DNA from: Gonapodya prolifera JEL478
Taxonomy: Eukaryota; Monoblepharomycota; Monoblepharidomycetes; Monoblepharidales; Gonapodyaceae
Direction: 5' to 3'
NCBI GenBank assembly: GCA_001574975.1
Contig: KQ965755.1
Span: 386,375-450,374 of the forward strand
DNA: 64,000 bases
The notes beneath the pieces were generated by a model, which was not told the DNA's origin, searched no databases, and saw only the letters and a program-made list of their open reading frames with translations. Positions 34,443-45,811 of this stretch are shown here, piece by piece. A program made the position numbers and the translations under genes. Positions within the stretch are counted from its first letter, which is position 1; every line of letters starts with the position of its first letter.

Positions 34443-37400
34443 TCAAAATAAATTTCGATAATTGTACTGTACTGTACTGTACCAGACGAGTACCACCCCA
34501 CTATTGAACCCATTGGTGTGCCAAGGCCCCAGCCTACCCTCGCCGCCGCAGCCCCGAAGTCTTCGCACACGCTTTACACTACACGCCACACAAAGAAACC
34601 ACACGTCAACCTTGCACACAACCAACCCCGCCGAACGCACAAACACCACGTACCACGTCTCTCCCCCGCACTTTAGTCCACTCCGTGCTGACGTTCGTCG
34701 AGCATACGGAGCATGTCTGCTCCTCCACGCCACGCGCGCGTTTTCCGAGGGCAGAAGAGTGGGGCAGCTCGTCCTGCAAGCGCCGGTTGACCAGGCGGAG
34801 CTGGCTCACTTCGTAGTTGAGCGAGGTCACTACAAGGAGGGTGGGTAGGTATAGAGCGTCACTGTCACGACCTCAACCTCACGTACGACCTCAAAGACCA
34901 CAACAAACCTCGCGTCTGATCCAACACCCCGTACACGTCCCTACCTCCCGGTCGGGCAGCCATCGAACGCCAATCCATACCCACGTCGCCCTTTCTCACA
35001 ACCTGGAGAAAGCAAAACCCCCACCCGTCTGCACCCCCGGCCACTCCCACCCTATTGGGCCTCGCGCCGGGCCAGAACCGCATCACGACCGGAACGACCC
35101 CCGTCCTGCCTTTCCACGCGACCTCCACCACCATGGCCCCGCCTTCCCAGAACCCCCTCGTGTGCGAGGTCTCCTTCAAAATAGCCGTGCACGCCTCTTT
35201 GGAGGCGGGATCGACCAGCTCTGTCACGCGCCGCTCGAGGATTTCGTCCGGAGTCACACCGACCGCGCGCGCGCACGCCGATGAGGTGTACAGCACGTGG
35301 CCCTCGGGGGACAGTTTGCACCAGAATTCGCCGTCCGGGGAAGCGCTGACCCGCCGGTCAAGGTCTGGGAGGAACCCGAGAGTTTTGGGCCGCGCGCAGA
35401 GGATAAAGCATTTGGTGCGTTTGGTTTCACCTTCGTAGATATGGCCTGGAGTGGTGTCGAGTCGGGCCAAGTCAGATGGATTTCGACTGGCTGAGGTCCA
35501 CATGCCGACTCACCAGACACTTCGACCCACACATATCCTGTCCTCTTCCTCCGAAACCGAAACACCATCTGCACCGTCTCCGCAATACTCGCATTGCGCA
35601 GGTCCCGCATGACAGAGACCATATCGCCCGGGTGGACGAAATCGCCCAGAGACCTGCCCACCAGATCCGACGGGTCGTACTCGTACGTCATCCGGCACGC
35701 CCGCCGCGAAGCGTACAGGAACCGCCCGCGGAGGGACACGATGCACAGCAGCTCGTCCGAGTTCTCGATGACGGAGCGGTAGAATGCAAGTTCGAGGTCT
35801 TCCAGCTTTGAGGGGGTGCTGGTACTAGGGCCGCTGCTGGTGCTCGAAGAGGTGCTGGGAGTGGGTGGTGTCGCGAGAGATTTGGGTGTCTGGGTGGAAC
35901 TCGTGGGAACTCCCGTCACTGGTCCACCCCAACCAGGGGGCGGTGGGAAGGTCACAGTATGTCGCGTTTCGACAACGGGTCCCGCCGGAGGAGCTGTTGA
36001 CGGGGGATTCGGCGGTAGAATGCTCGGAACAGAGTTCATTGGCACAGGTCTCGTGGCTTCCGCTGAAGCCGATGCCGTCGATGTGATGTTGCCCGGGGTT
36101 GAGAAGATGTAAGGTTGCCCCGGAAACGAGGGCCCGGAGAGATGAGGAGGTCTCCCCGTCCAGCTGGGAGCGTCGAACCCGGTAGAAGACGCAACCGCAG
36201 ATGCGGCTGTGGAGGAAATGGGCGGGCTCTCGTTGAGAAGTTCCTGGACCTCAGCCTCGATAGACGGGGTGTCTGGCGTCGGCGGAGCCCGGATTTGGTC
36301 CGCGATTTGGTCTGGGGAGAGGAACGGAAACAAGGTAAATGCCATACTTCCTGTTGGGTTGTTTGGTGAGAAACTCACAATTTACGGAATAGCTCCCGTC
36401 CTGCATTCGTTCCAAAATGGCTCTGGGCTGCTCCACCATGTCCACCTGCAAGCCGACATAGTGTGTGACTTTACCCGGGGTATCCCAGCACTTTTGTGTT
36501 TTCCAGGGGTTGTAGATGACGATGATCAGAAAGGTGTGGATACTTTAAAGGGGGACAAACTCGCACTTACGATTGGTATCACGGTGACGAGATTGATAAA
36601 CGGCTCTCCACTCTTCTTGTAGTTTATGAGTGTGAACTGGTACTCGTCTCCTTGGGCGACTCGGACTTTCATGTCATACACAACGCCATTGTCGCAGAAT
36701 TGGCGCATGCTGCCTTTCACTACCTGGCCGTCGGGAGCTCCAACATAAAAAACGTAGTGAGGTTCAGAGAGGAGTTCATGCAAGCTCAAATCGGGAACAG
36801 TTCATGTCTCACATTGGAGAAAACGACAGTTCCGACCAAGGATCTCCCCCTTGGTGAATCCCGTGAGCTTCTCGAACGTGTCGCTCACGTAAACGACAGG
36901 CATGTCAGGAAGACGGACGTCAGATACGAGGAAAGAGCAGGAAAAGTCGACGGGTCCGATGTCAATCTTCAAGAGGGATAAGGGGTGGGAGGTGACGAAG
37001 AAAGACAATGAGTCAGAAGGAAGCTCCTCCCATGAGTAGTGTCAAGTGTTGAGCCCAAAGGCAGTTCGTTTCGGTGAGTAAAGTTGGGGTCATTCTCCAA
37101 GATCAACAAGCAGCTGCTCCTTAATCCACTTGAATCCTGATACAGATCCATCCCAAACTCGTGCTTGCCTGTCCTCCGACCCCATTTGCTACAAATCCAG
37201 AGCACTCACTTTCGGATTCGGTCTTTGCGCGACTCTCACGAGCACTCCAAGAAGATCGAAACCAGACGCAGAGTAAATCCCCACAGGTGCGGTCGTGCTA
37301 AGATCCGGAGCCGCGACTCCCGTCGACGCTACAAAGATGGGCGCTGAGGCGGGAGCGGCGGAGCCGGCTGACGACGGAGGGGACGGAGGTGTCAGATTGG

Positions 37401-38271
37401 AAGCTGGATACTGGGGATACTGAAGGGATTCGAGAGGGTAAGCCAAGGACATCGCGGCGGGAGGGCCGGAGTACAAGTCCATACGCTCATCTCTGAGCTG
37501 CTGACCACGCTGATTCCGCTCCTCGGGGGGAAGGGGGAACGGTGGATTCAGTCCCCCAAGGCGGGTGTCGCCATATGTCCGTCCAGCGCCCGCAAGGCCA
37601 AGCCTTGGGTCGAATTCGCCCTCTTCAGCATGTGGTTGTTGCCCCGTGAGGGAAATCATTGGATATTCCAGTGGTATTTGTGGCCGCATGGAGGAGTTGA
37701 GCTGTCGGTCGGGTGCAGGAACTTCGGTGGAAGGGAGCGAGGGAAAATAAGATGGAGGCATAGGCGGAGGTCGGGCCGTCACAGCTTGATTGTTTGAGTG
37801 GAACGCGCCTGTCGCTGTCGGTCGAATAGGTGGTGCTGTCGGTGCAGGAGGTGCTTGTGTCCGCGGATCCCAACCACCCGGCCACCCACCGGGCCCAGGG
37901 TGCATTGAGGTATTCTTTGAGCTCTCGCCGTTTACACCGAAATCGTATGAACCGTCTCGGAGAGTTGAAACGGTTCCTTTCCCAATTCCCTGGAATGCGT
38001 TTGTAGGTGGAAAAAACCCTCCCCGGCCTTGTTCCGCTATCCCAGAAGGAAGCTGCCTGCCCAGCCCGTAGTAGCCAGCCAGAAGGGCTGGTCCAAGAAC
38101 CGTTTCCTGGTTGTTGAACTCCCGCGCTGCTGCTGCGTGCGCCTCGATGGGTGCCACGTAATTGTTATGTTGAAGTGACTCGGTATGTCGAATCCCAAGC
38201 GCCCGGTAAACTCCCGAAGACAGCGTCGCGCTCTCCGGATGTTCGTCCTGAGGGTTGGGGGCGCCTTGCAT
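34443..38271 (-). CDS. WC-1: White-collar 1 blue-light receptor and GATA-type factor
   Basis: Blue-light photoreceptor and transcription factor that acts with WC-2. Exons on minus: 37210-38271, 36813-36966, 36571-36737, 36379-36490, 35514-36311, 34909-35430, 34654-34829, 34443-34610; 1,052 residues. Residues 1-340 are Pro/Gly/Ser-rich. A LOV domain follows at about 340-500: YSASGFDLLGVLVRV, then GRNCRFLQ with the flavin-binding cysteine, and QFTLINYKKSGEPFIN. A second PAS domain lies near 680-766 and a third in exon 6 (about 767-938). A Leu-rich helix (SLNYEVSQLRLVNRRLQ) leads into a GATA-like zinc finger with CSVC and, after an intron, FLCVAC. The spacing between the two pairs is 22 residues, longer than the usual 17-18. 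The 3' end converges on the IQ gene. Confidence 0.92.
34447..34452 (+). terminator. Candidate poly(A) signal AATAAA of the IQ gene
   Basis: AATAAA about 107 bases after the plus-strand IQ gene stop. It overlaps the last codons of WC-1 on the minus strand, so the two transcripts would overlap tail to tail. Confidence 0.4.
34464..34482. repeat. Short GTACT tandem repeat inside the last WC-1 codons
   Basis: Nearly four copies of GTACT. It lies in the final coding exon of WC-1, where it is read on the minus strand just before the stop. A five-base unit means copy change would shift the frame of the protein end. Confidence 0.7.
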
Positions 38272-38820
38272 TTGATGACGTTGGGTAGGTTTTCAGGCAA
38301 GGTGGGGTGCGGAGGTTTCAGGGGACAACAAAAACGTCAAGGTGTTTTGGTGGAGGTTCTATCGCATGCTGCTACGTTGTTCGTATTCGTCTTTAGACGG
38401 AGAGTGATGGAATTTTACATCTTGAATACCTTGTGGTTTAATACAGGTCTCAAAAAGGTCGGAAAGACGTGAGGCGCGGCGCTCGGCAATGGAAGCAGCA
38501 TTGACCTGCATAAAACAGGTTTAGATTCTGAAACCTCGAAAAAGCGCTAAGTGTGTATAGCACTCCGTTTGCATCTTGAAGGTGCTCGGTGTACTCCGAC
38601 TCCGCTACCGTTCGTGACGTGGTTTGCTGAGGGCTCCTCTGATTCAACTCCCGCTTTGATGTGCTCTCGTCTCGACTCCTTGCCGATATTCTACGTAAAA
38701 AAAGGTTTTGATCTGGACGAGGACGGACTGCATCGAGCTCATTTCACCGCACACGGATATATACATTCACCCCACACCGAACAAACAACCACTCCCACTC
38801 CCACTACCTCACGCTGATCT
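38272..38820. promoter_or_regulatory. Upstream region of WC-1 and 3' flank of proteasome alpha-3
   Basis: About 550 bases between two minus-strand genes. It should contain the WC-1 promoter and the 5' flank. No coding exon or clear light-response element was recognised. Confidence 0.4.
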
Positions 38821-40450
38821 CTAATCCTCGTCCATACCCGCCGTCAGCGCCGCCTTGGCCGCCCCCTCGGCCTCGTCGTGGAGGTCCTTGGGCACCCACG
38901 CGTGCTTGCCGCCGCTTTCGACACCCACCCAGGACAGTTCCAGCTCGAAGTCCTTGTCTTTGGCGTCGTCGTGAACGAGGTAGATGCTGTAGTGAAGTGG
39001 AGGGGGAGGGCAGGAGGAGACGGGGCAAAGGGGGTGCAGAGATTAGCGAACAGTTCAAACCATAGCCGACCGCACGCAACCACCAAGGTTGGTACGACAC
39101 TCGGTACTCACATCCGAGCAGCTTCCTTGACCGCCTCTCGCGCCGTCATTTCTTCCGTCTTGAGCTTCTCCAGTTCGGTCTTAGCGACCTGGCGGCCTTT
39201 GCCGATGGCGATCGCTGAGTAGCCCTGGGGGAAAAGAGACAGCAGTCAGTAAAGCGTAAAGGCAGGAGCGGCAAGTGGACGCCAGGTTATTCAATGAATT
39301 TGTTTGGTCTATAGATCGCTTCGACCGAGGTACTGATCCTCAGTTCCCGCCCTACTCCAGATCCCGCCCCCCACGAGCGCCCCCACGCTCCAACACTCAC
39401 ATACGACACACCACTCGGCTCGACCATCCAAACGCCAGGTCCCGTCTTATCCCACGTGCCAAGGATCGCCGAGATTCCAAACGGCCTCACGCTGGCGTAG
39501 AGCGTGTACGCCTGGACGTACTGGGACAGTCTGTCAGCGGAGACGCGGCCGGGGATAGGTGTCACGTATAGTTCGCGGTACGACTGCGCGTCTTCACGAG
39601 CGCGGTTCACTAGGTGGCGAGAGTCGGCGAGGAGGCCGGCGGTGGCCTGGTGTGAGGAAATTGTAGGGTCAATATTAGAGAGAGTATGGAGAGAAGGTGT
39701 GGGAAAGGAGAAGGTTGGGTGGAGGAAACGGCATGTCCGGATGGACTCCTGCACATCCAGTGCCGTCGCTCTTCACAGAGCGTGGCCGATATCCAGGATC
39801 CTGGAGACATTTGACCATTTTAGTAATTCCACCCGTTAGGATGGCGTCTCCACGATGTATGGTTCCAGCTACATTTCAATTCAGAAACACGTCCTCCTCC
39901 CGAAAACCCGTCCGTCTCGCCTGACACCAGTCCGAACCCATGCCATTCAAACTCACAACGCCAATGTGTGTGTCCACAGTCTGAATGCGCTTGTTGGAGC
40001 CCTGAACGAGCAGCTTGGAGGCGACCAGCTTTTCAACCGCCAACACCACTCCGTCCTTTGCCCGAATCGCCAAAGCGGTCCTGCGAGTGGTGGCAGATTG
40101 AGTATTGGCGCAAAATGGAGTGATAACGAAGCCGATTGACGGCAACGGTCGAACAGAAAGGCGTGGTTGCGTAAGTTTGTAGTGCAATACCGCAACGATC
40201 GCCCACACACCCAGAGTTTTCGACCGCCTTCAGGGCATACTCAATCTGGAATATCCTGCCGTCTGGCGAGTATGTGGATGCCGACAAGTCGTACTGCGTC
40301 CGTTGGCGTTTGGTGTTTCGGTTTGTGAGGTGTGGAGGACGGAGACGTGGCACGAAATGGAGCGGTTTTCGGGGACATGGTGACGCTTGAGTGGAGATAT
40401 GTTTGAATGCAAGGAACACCAGGACGCACCCCTGTTCCAATCGACGACAT
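38821..40450 (-). CDS. PRE10: 20S proteasome alpha-3 subunit (PSMA3 / Pre10 type)
   Basis: Alpha-ring subunit of the 20S proteasome. Exons on minus: 40430-40450, 40211-40293, 39957-40080, 39401-39646, 39112-39224, 38821-38986; 250 residues. The proteasome alpha signature is present: [19 protein letters not shown], then [15 protein letters not shown]. Further blocks are [50 protein letters not shown] and [19 protein letters not shown], with the acidic C-terminal tail that marks this subunit (DEAEGAAK... MDED). It is a structural subunit without catalytic threonine. The third intron (39647-39956, 310 nt) is much longer than the other introns in the window and contains no recognised feature. Confidence 0.95.
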
Positions 40451-40902
40451 TTCTTGTGCGGTTGGTGAGGTGACCAAAGCAACACTCATGCCCACACAAA
40501 TCAATCCTTCATATCGCGCACTGTGACCGTCACTTGGAAACGGATTCCTCTGAATAAATTAAATTTACTTTCAGTGTTTTTTGGTGACTGGGTCTCCGAA
40601 GCTGGTGCCTGTCACCTCCATAGACCATGCAAGAATAATAGCTTTCTTCAGTGACACCTTTACATCAAAAATACCTATAATATTCAGCCAATAGTTACAA
40701 GCATGTTGCGTCTTTCCGCATTGCAAAAGTGCTGTGCCTCACCGGTGACACGGTTCGCACGTGTCCTCTAGGTCATGCTTTCTCAAACGGAAACAAGCGC
40801 AGTCCATCCTTTTTCAACTCTCTTGAGATTGAGAGCCCCATTCGAGACAAGACGATTTTTCTCATTGCTACCACATACATCGCAGATACTGAATACTTTG
40901 CG
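40451..40902. promoter_or_regulatory. Divergent promoter region, proteasome alpha-3 / BTB gene
   Basis: About 450 bases between divergent start codons. The open frame of the BTB gene extends upstream to 40729 without ATG and is probably untranslated. I recognise no defined element. Confidence 0.4.
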
Positions 40903-41790
40903 ATGACGAGTTTTACATCGGATAATGGAGACGTCATACTGGAGATCAAGTCCACTGCAGCCGACGACTCTCCAGACGTGCGGCGCCGCTACAGGGTATA
41001 CTCTTCAATGCTGATGATGTGCTCAAAGTTGTTCAAACAAATGTTCGAAGACCTCGGGAAACAGGAGGAGGAGGAGCCACCAGTGAGTTCTGAACTAGGA
41101 AAGATAAAATTCGCTGTACATGGTCCGATCGACCTTTTATTGAAGGTGATCACGCTCTCCGATGATCGTGCAGTTGTCGTGCCCTTTCTCCAATGGCTCC
41201 ACCACTCTCCGGATTTCTCAATCAGCGCATCCACAGCTGTACCTTTGCTATTGTTTGCCGACAAGTACGACATTTCGGGTCTGGCTAAGCAGTGCGAAGG
41301 CTATCTCGACATTCTAGCCCTGTCCCGCGACGCTGAGAAGAACGGGGTGTCAAAGCTGGATCTTTTCTGTATCGGGGATCGCTTTGGATTTGAAAAGATC
41401 AAGGATGAGACGAGGGAAGGGGCACTAAAGGAGGAGCTTTGGGAGAAGTCGCCATCTGAAATTGCGAGAATCATGGAATCCCTTTCACAGGAGTCGGTCA
41501 CTGCGATTGCAGATTTCGCCCAAAGGGCTGTGAAGATCCGCAGACTACGGGACAAGGTTCTGGAGTCTGAGAAGATGAGAGAGTCAAACGAAGACTTTGC
41601 CCAGTATCTAAGGGACATTGCCCAACTCGCGGATGACTACTTTAATGTGCCATACCGTTACGTCACGTGTGCCATTTGCCTTCGTGCCAGTCTCAGAAAC
41701 ACACAATCTTTTCAGGCCCATGTTGAGAAATGTCTGAAGAAGAGGGCTAGTTCGTTGGGGTGTGAAGTCCCTCAGTTCTGGCGTCTTTGA
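40903..41790 (+). CDS. BTB/POZ-domain protein with C-terminal C2HC finger-like motif
   Basis: Single-exon gene, 295 residues from the ATG at 40903, the first in-frame ATG of a longer frame. The N-terminal half is a divergent BTB/POZ domain: NGDVILEIKS, RVYSSMLMMCSKLFKQMF, VPLLLFADKYDISGLAKQCE. BTB domains mediate dimerisation and Cullin-3 binding; here the function is unknown. The C-terminal third is helical and charged, with DFAQRAVKIRRLRDKVLE, and ends with CAIC followed by HVEKC (C-x2-C-x12-H-x3-C), a spacing compatible with a zinc finger. It carries no intron, which is unusual in this window. Many fungi have expanded families of such stand-alone BTB proteins. Confidence 0.8.
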   Translation: MTSFTSDNGDVILEIKSTAADDSPDVRRRYRVYSSMLMMCSKLFKQMFEDLGKQEEEEPPVSSELGKIKFAVHGPIDLLLKVITLSDDRAVVVPFLQWLHHSPDFSISASTAVPLLLFADKYDISGLAKQCEGYLDILALSRDAEKNGVSKLDLFCIGDRFGFEKIKDETREGALKEELWEKSPSEIARIMESLSQESVTAIADFAQRAVKIRRLRDKVLESEKMRESNEDFAQYLRDIAQLADDYFNVPYRYVTCAICLRASLRNTQSFQAHVEKCLKKRASSLGCEVPQFWRL

Positions 41791-42011
41791 TCAGCTACCG
41801 TTCTCAGTTAGCGAGTAGAAGTTAGTGAGAACTTGTGAGCGAAAACTTTGCTGTATTAACAAAGAATTTGGGGATGAAAGTAGAGAGAGGAACAGGTTTA
41901 TATGATCTCTGTAGGCCGGGGAAATCCATGCACCTCTCCTTTCTTCCATACACACGATCAATTGCCAAATAAGTACGCAGCATTAGAGTGGCAGTACTTA
42001 GGATCTTGTTC

Positions 42012-42841
42012 TCAAGGAATATATTGGTGCAAGGTCTCCATGTTTACATCACTCGACGGATAACACGATAGCAGGGCTTCCACAGGCTCTCTCCCCCCTT
42101 TCGCTGCTTCCGTCAGCATCGCAGTAGACTCCAGGTGGCCCTTCCGAAACAGTCCCGCAGGGGCAAGCTTTGCTGCCTTGTCGATGGCGCTCGTTGTTAC
42201 TTTCGCACGGTGCTTCAGGAGCGCCCGAACAATCTCCTCAGAAGGGCTCCATATCAACAAAGCGCACATTGTCAGACGTCACGAGCGCGCCGCGTGGGTT
42301 GACCATCTGAGAGTGTGCTTTGCGCAAAGCGGCATCAAGTGGGCTGGGCAATCCGTATCGGCCCCATTCGACGCCAGCCTGGCCGCGGCGACCAGTTCCC
42401 AGTGCTTGGATTTCACACGACTGGTTCGGATCGGCACCTTAGGCACGTGAGTGCGGAAAGGGTGGAAGGCACTTCGTTGGTTGCACAAAAACGTTCCACC
42501 CCACGACCGATCTCCACTCGATTAAACACACCCAATGTTCGACTCACCTGCCTCCAGCACAGCCTGAACCATTTGCGGATTCCTCAACAGCACCGCCACC
42601 AGCAGAACGGGCTCTCCCTTACGCCACCCGCGCAGAACCTTCTTGCTAGTGAGCAAAGCAACGGCCTTGAACGCGCGTTTGGGTTGGCTCCCGCAAGCGC
42701 GGCCTGTGCGCTGGGGAGGTCGTTTAGCTCGATCGCTTCGATCAGCGCGATCGTGTGCGAGCCAAGGCCAGTTGAGCGTGATGGCGGACGTGTAGAGGGC
42801 TCGGCAGGGCGTGCGAAGATATCGACTACGGGGTTTTGCAT
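42012..42841 (-). pseudogene. Small ankyrin-repeat gene with a frameshift
   Basis: Exon 1 is 42673-42841, exon 2 is 42548-42613 and exon 3 begins at 42437; the first two introns fit in phase. The protein starts MQNPVVDIFARP and has ankyrin units: ALIEAIELNDLPSAQAAL, LLVAVLLRNPQMVQAVLEAGADPN, SPLDAALRKAHSQMV and ALLIWSPSEEIVRALLKH. Between the third and fourth units, near 42279, the frame changes by one base (MVNPRGALV is in one frame, RLTMCALLIW in the next) and no AG acceptor is available for an intron. The frame then runs to a stop at 42012. A real mutation or an assembly error would both explain it. No function is assigned. Confidence 0.5.
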
Positions 42842-42958
42842 GATAGTGTATTGGTAGGGTAAACGACCGTGTGGCAGGTCATGCCCGGAAGCGGAAAGAG
42901 AGTATTAAGGGGTGCTGAGGGCAAGTGAGCCTGATGAACGGGTTCGCCTCGGTCGGTG

Positions 42959-43953
42959 ATGCCTCCGACGTCCGATGACAGATTTGGAACTTTTTCCCCC
43001 CGTTACTGGAGAAGCAGACACGTGGGTTCCTCATTACGACGCCTATGACTGGGTCACTGGTCGATCGGATTGAACAAGAAGTTGGGGAAATTAAAAGAGA
43101 TAGACGCGTGGGTCACGAAGCCGAGTCGTCTGCCTTTCTCCGCAGCCGATGTTGTCGAGTACTTGGAGAGCTTGTACTATCTGACGTCGGCATTCGTAAC
43201 CCCGGTCGGAAACAACTGCGACTTCGCCGATACCATTTATCGCACGAGACCGGATTTGCTGGCCTTTGCGAAGCAGCCGTCCTCCTGGGTGCAACTGGTG
43301 GAATTTCCGGCGTTCCGTATTCAGCAAGCGAGCGTCTTTTCATCCAAAGTCTTGTAGACCTGCAATTTAACGCATTTAGAGATGTCCTCTGTCTACTTCG
43401 CTTGTCCGTACTAGGCCCTAGTGAACTGAGGCAGTTGCGGGAAACGGATTGCGAGGCAAGCTCCGTGACCGCACCGGGGACGCTACGCTGACATTGCACC
43501 GGACTGACCCGCGAGATCTTTCTCCGGAGTGGTCTGTTTTGGCAACGAGCGTTAAAGCCATCAACCGGAGCAATTTCCCATAGTGAAGAAGCCCGCCGGC
43601 CACTTGTTTGCGCCTACGCCGGATGTCAGAACATTGAACGTGTACCTCCCAGAGCCACTACCACCAAAACCCTAAATCGCTGCAAAGGATGTGGATTGGT
43701 GCGATTCTGCGCCATGGACTGCCAAAAACTCGACTGGGCAAATCACAGAAGGTTCTGCAACAAGCCAATGGCTTTGAGTGCTCTCAGCGAGCCTGGGTGG
43801 TTGCCATCTCGTGATCAAGGGGTCGCACTAGAGCTTGCCGAAAAGTTTGCCCGTCGTCGTTCTGCAAGATATAAAGACGAGTACGGGTCACCCCTCCAAG
43901 AAACAGAGATAACAGGACACCCGGTCGGTTTACTCATGGCGCCAAGGCTCTGA
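42959..43953 (+). CDS. MYND-type zinc-finger protein
   Basis: Exons 42959-43021, 43079-43316, 43358-43464 and 43516-43953 give 281 residues. Without splicing the region shows stops (TAG at 43355, TGA at 43489), but introns of 57, 41 and 51 nt remove them in phase. The N-terminal 130 residues are helical (DVVEYLESLYYLTSAF, FNAFRDVLCLLRLSVL) and of unknown fold. The C-terminal part carries a MYND finger: CAYAGC, then CKGC, FCAMDCQ, DWANHRRFC, with the Cys and His ligands present; the first pair is C-x4-C rather than C-x2-C. MYND fingers bind Pro-rich partners. Stand-alone MYND proteins of unknown role are common in fungi. The 41-nt intron is at the short end and should be tested. Confidence 0.65.
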
Positions 43954-44243
43954 ATGTTGTGAATGTGATCAAAGTGACTGGTTGTGAGGCGAATGGGAGA
44001 GTGAAAATTGGTCGTGAACGGTAGAATCAGAAGCTGTTATACCCACGATACTTTATCCAAAATTTAATGCAAAACCAGGCATATATCGGTGTATGCTTGT
44101 TTCCTCGATAATCGTATTTTACTTGCGGAGTTTGTTTACCTCGACTGTAATCAAGTGGCATTGGAGCCGGCAGCGAGTTTTTAGTTCGCGACACTTGAAG
44201 CACGAAATACAAACTGCTGATAGTTTAAATAGTGCATATAGCT

Positions 44244-45669
44244 TCATAATTTATTAAAATGAATGTGCCTCTCCTCATGCAATGATTGGCCAATCCACCG
44301 CACTCGAAATCCATACTTTTGCCCATTGTGGTCAACCATATCCGCAAATTCCTTGGGCTTTAGTGGTTTTCGATACCCACAGTATGCTGCCGCACCCCAC
44401 GCTGCACCTTTCAAATGCTCGGTCTTGAGGGACCCACATTTCGCAAAGAAGCCCACCCACCATAACACGCAATACTCTCCGTATGATGCGGAATAGTCCA
44501 TAGGTTCATTCGCTGGTGCTGGAAGGGCGACACATTCCAGGTGAGTTAGGTTTGGCAGTATTCGAGCCACACGAGGACCAGCAAGGGAGAGGTGTTCCAT
44601 ATATACTTTGAATGAAACGGTCGGGGAGAGTAGGACAAGTCGGAGTGATTTCACCAAGGGTAGGTCATGTTGTAGTTGCTGAGCTGTGCTTGTTGAGACG
44701 GAAATGCCGCATGTGGATAAAAAAACATCCTCCCGTCCACGTCAAGATCCACCAGATTCCGGAACGTTTCGGACATGATCCGACACCATAAAGGCGGTAC
44801 CGATATAGCAACTGGAGCGGGCGGAATAAAGTACGGATTGCCATACCGGACGTGTCCATTCAAGAGGTATCGCATCGCAAACTGTGAGCGACTCTATTGA
44901 CGCCCCGAAGTGCTCCAGAAACTTTCTCAAAACGTTGAACTGGTCCATTAATTCGCCCAACAGGCAGCGTGTTTTTTCTTAGAGGGAATGGAGGTGTTGA
45001 AACAATGGTTTTGGAGGGACGGGCAACAGGTTTTCCAAAATGCCTTGACATGTGTTTGTCGAGTGTGAGCGTCAGCGTGGTCAAGTGTGGTAAAGCCTCC
45101 TGCAACTGGGGTAAAACTGTCCGAAACAGCTCGACACCAGGTCCGACTTCCCACTCGGAAGGGCCCTTGAGGCCCGGCAAGCCGCTTTGAAGCAGTGCCA
45201 CCAGACGGTCCGAGCGTGGCTATCAGGAAGACTTTTGTGGTTGAAGATGTTGAATTTGGCCCCGAATGCCTCGATCCCAACCACCGAGAATCGAAGAACT
45301 CCACCACGCCTGGCAGGCGGTATATAGGCCCGAGTCACCATTTTGTCTCGCAGCACTCTGCGGATAAGTCGAGAATGTCTGATTCAGATCAATGGTTGCT
45401 CGAGCCGCGGCAAGTTTTCCTCGAATCATTTCAAACCGGTCCAGCCACGAGAAACGAATGTCCGTCAAAGTTTCGTGTGCCGTTGTGACTGTAAGGCCGA
45501 TAGCGAGCCATTGCTTTCCAGTGGGGGACCCCAGTCCCTCGGCGAGTACCCGGAAGTGCCGACAGACTTTCGCGAGGACGGTGAAGACATGGCGAGGGGG
45601 GAGCTGCAGAGCGATCAACGAGAATATCTCGAATGGAAGTGATTTCACCGTCGCTTGCGTGGCGCTCAT
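44244..45669 (-). CDS. F-box / leucine-rich protein
   Basis: Probable substrate receptor of an SCF ubiquitin ligase. The N-terminus has an F-box (VKSLPFEIFSLIALQLPP then VLAKVCRHFRVLAEG). Downstream frames on the same strand carry LRR-like segments: PQLQEALPHLTTLTLTLDK, VLRKFLEHFGASIESLTV, FRNLVDLDVDGR, VKSLRLVLLSP and LPNLTHLECVALPAP. Frames change between these blocks, so three or four introns are needed; candidate donors and acceptors exist but I could not fix them, and only the start (45669) and stop (44244) are firm. Divergent start with SRP40 only 142 bases away. Substrate unknown. Confidence 0.6.
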
Positions 45670-45811
45670 TCGGTTTCTTGGCTAACAGTTTTGGCTAAAC
45701 TTGAAGCCAACAAAGTGATTTCTACCATACAAAATATGTGTCAGTACTAGTTTCGGGCCAAGTCCACAAGCTCCATTTTCTCTTCCACATTTCCATCGAT
45801 TCCGCCTCGCA
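45670..45811. promoter_or_regulatory. Compact bidirectional promoter, F-box gene / SRP40
   Basis: Only 142 bases lie between the two divergent start codons, so both promoters and 5' UTRs must overlap here. No specific element was recognised. Confidence 0.5.

Noticed and set aside
43489-43491. TGA in the MYND gene, considered as a pseudogene lesion
   Set aside because: A 51-nt intron (43465-43515) with GT and AG borders and matching phase removes it.
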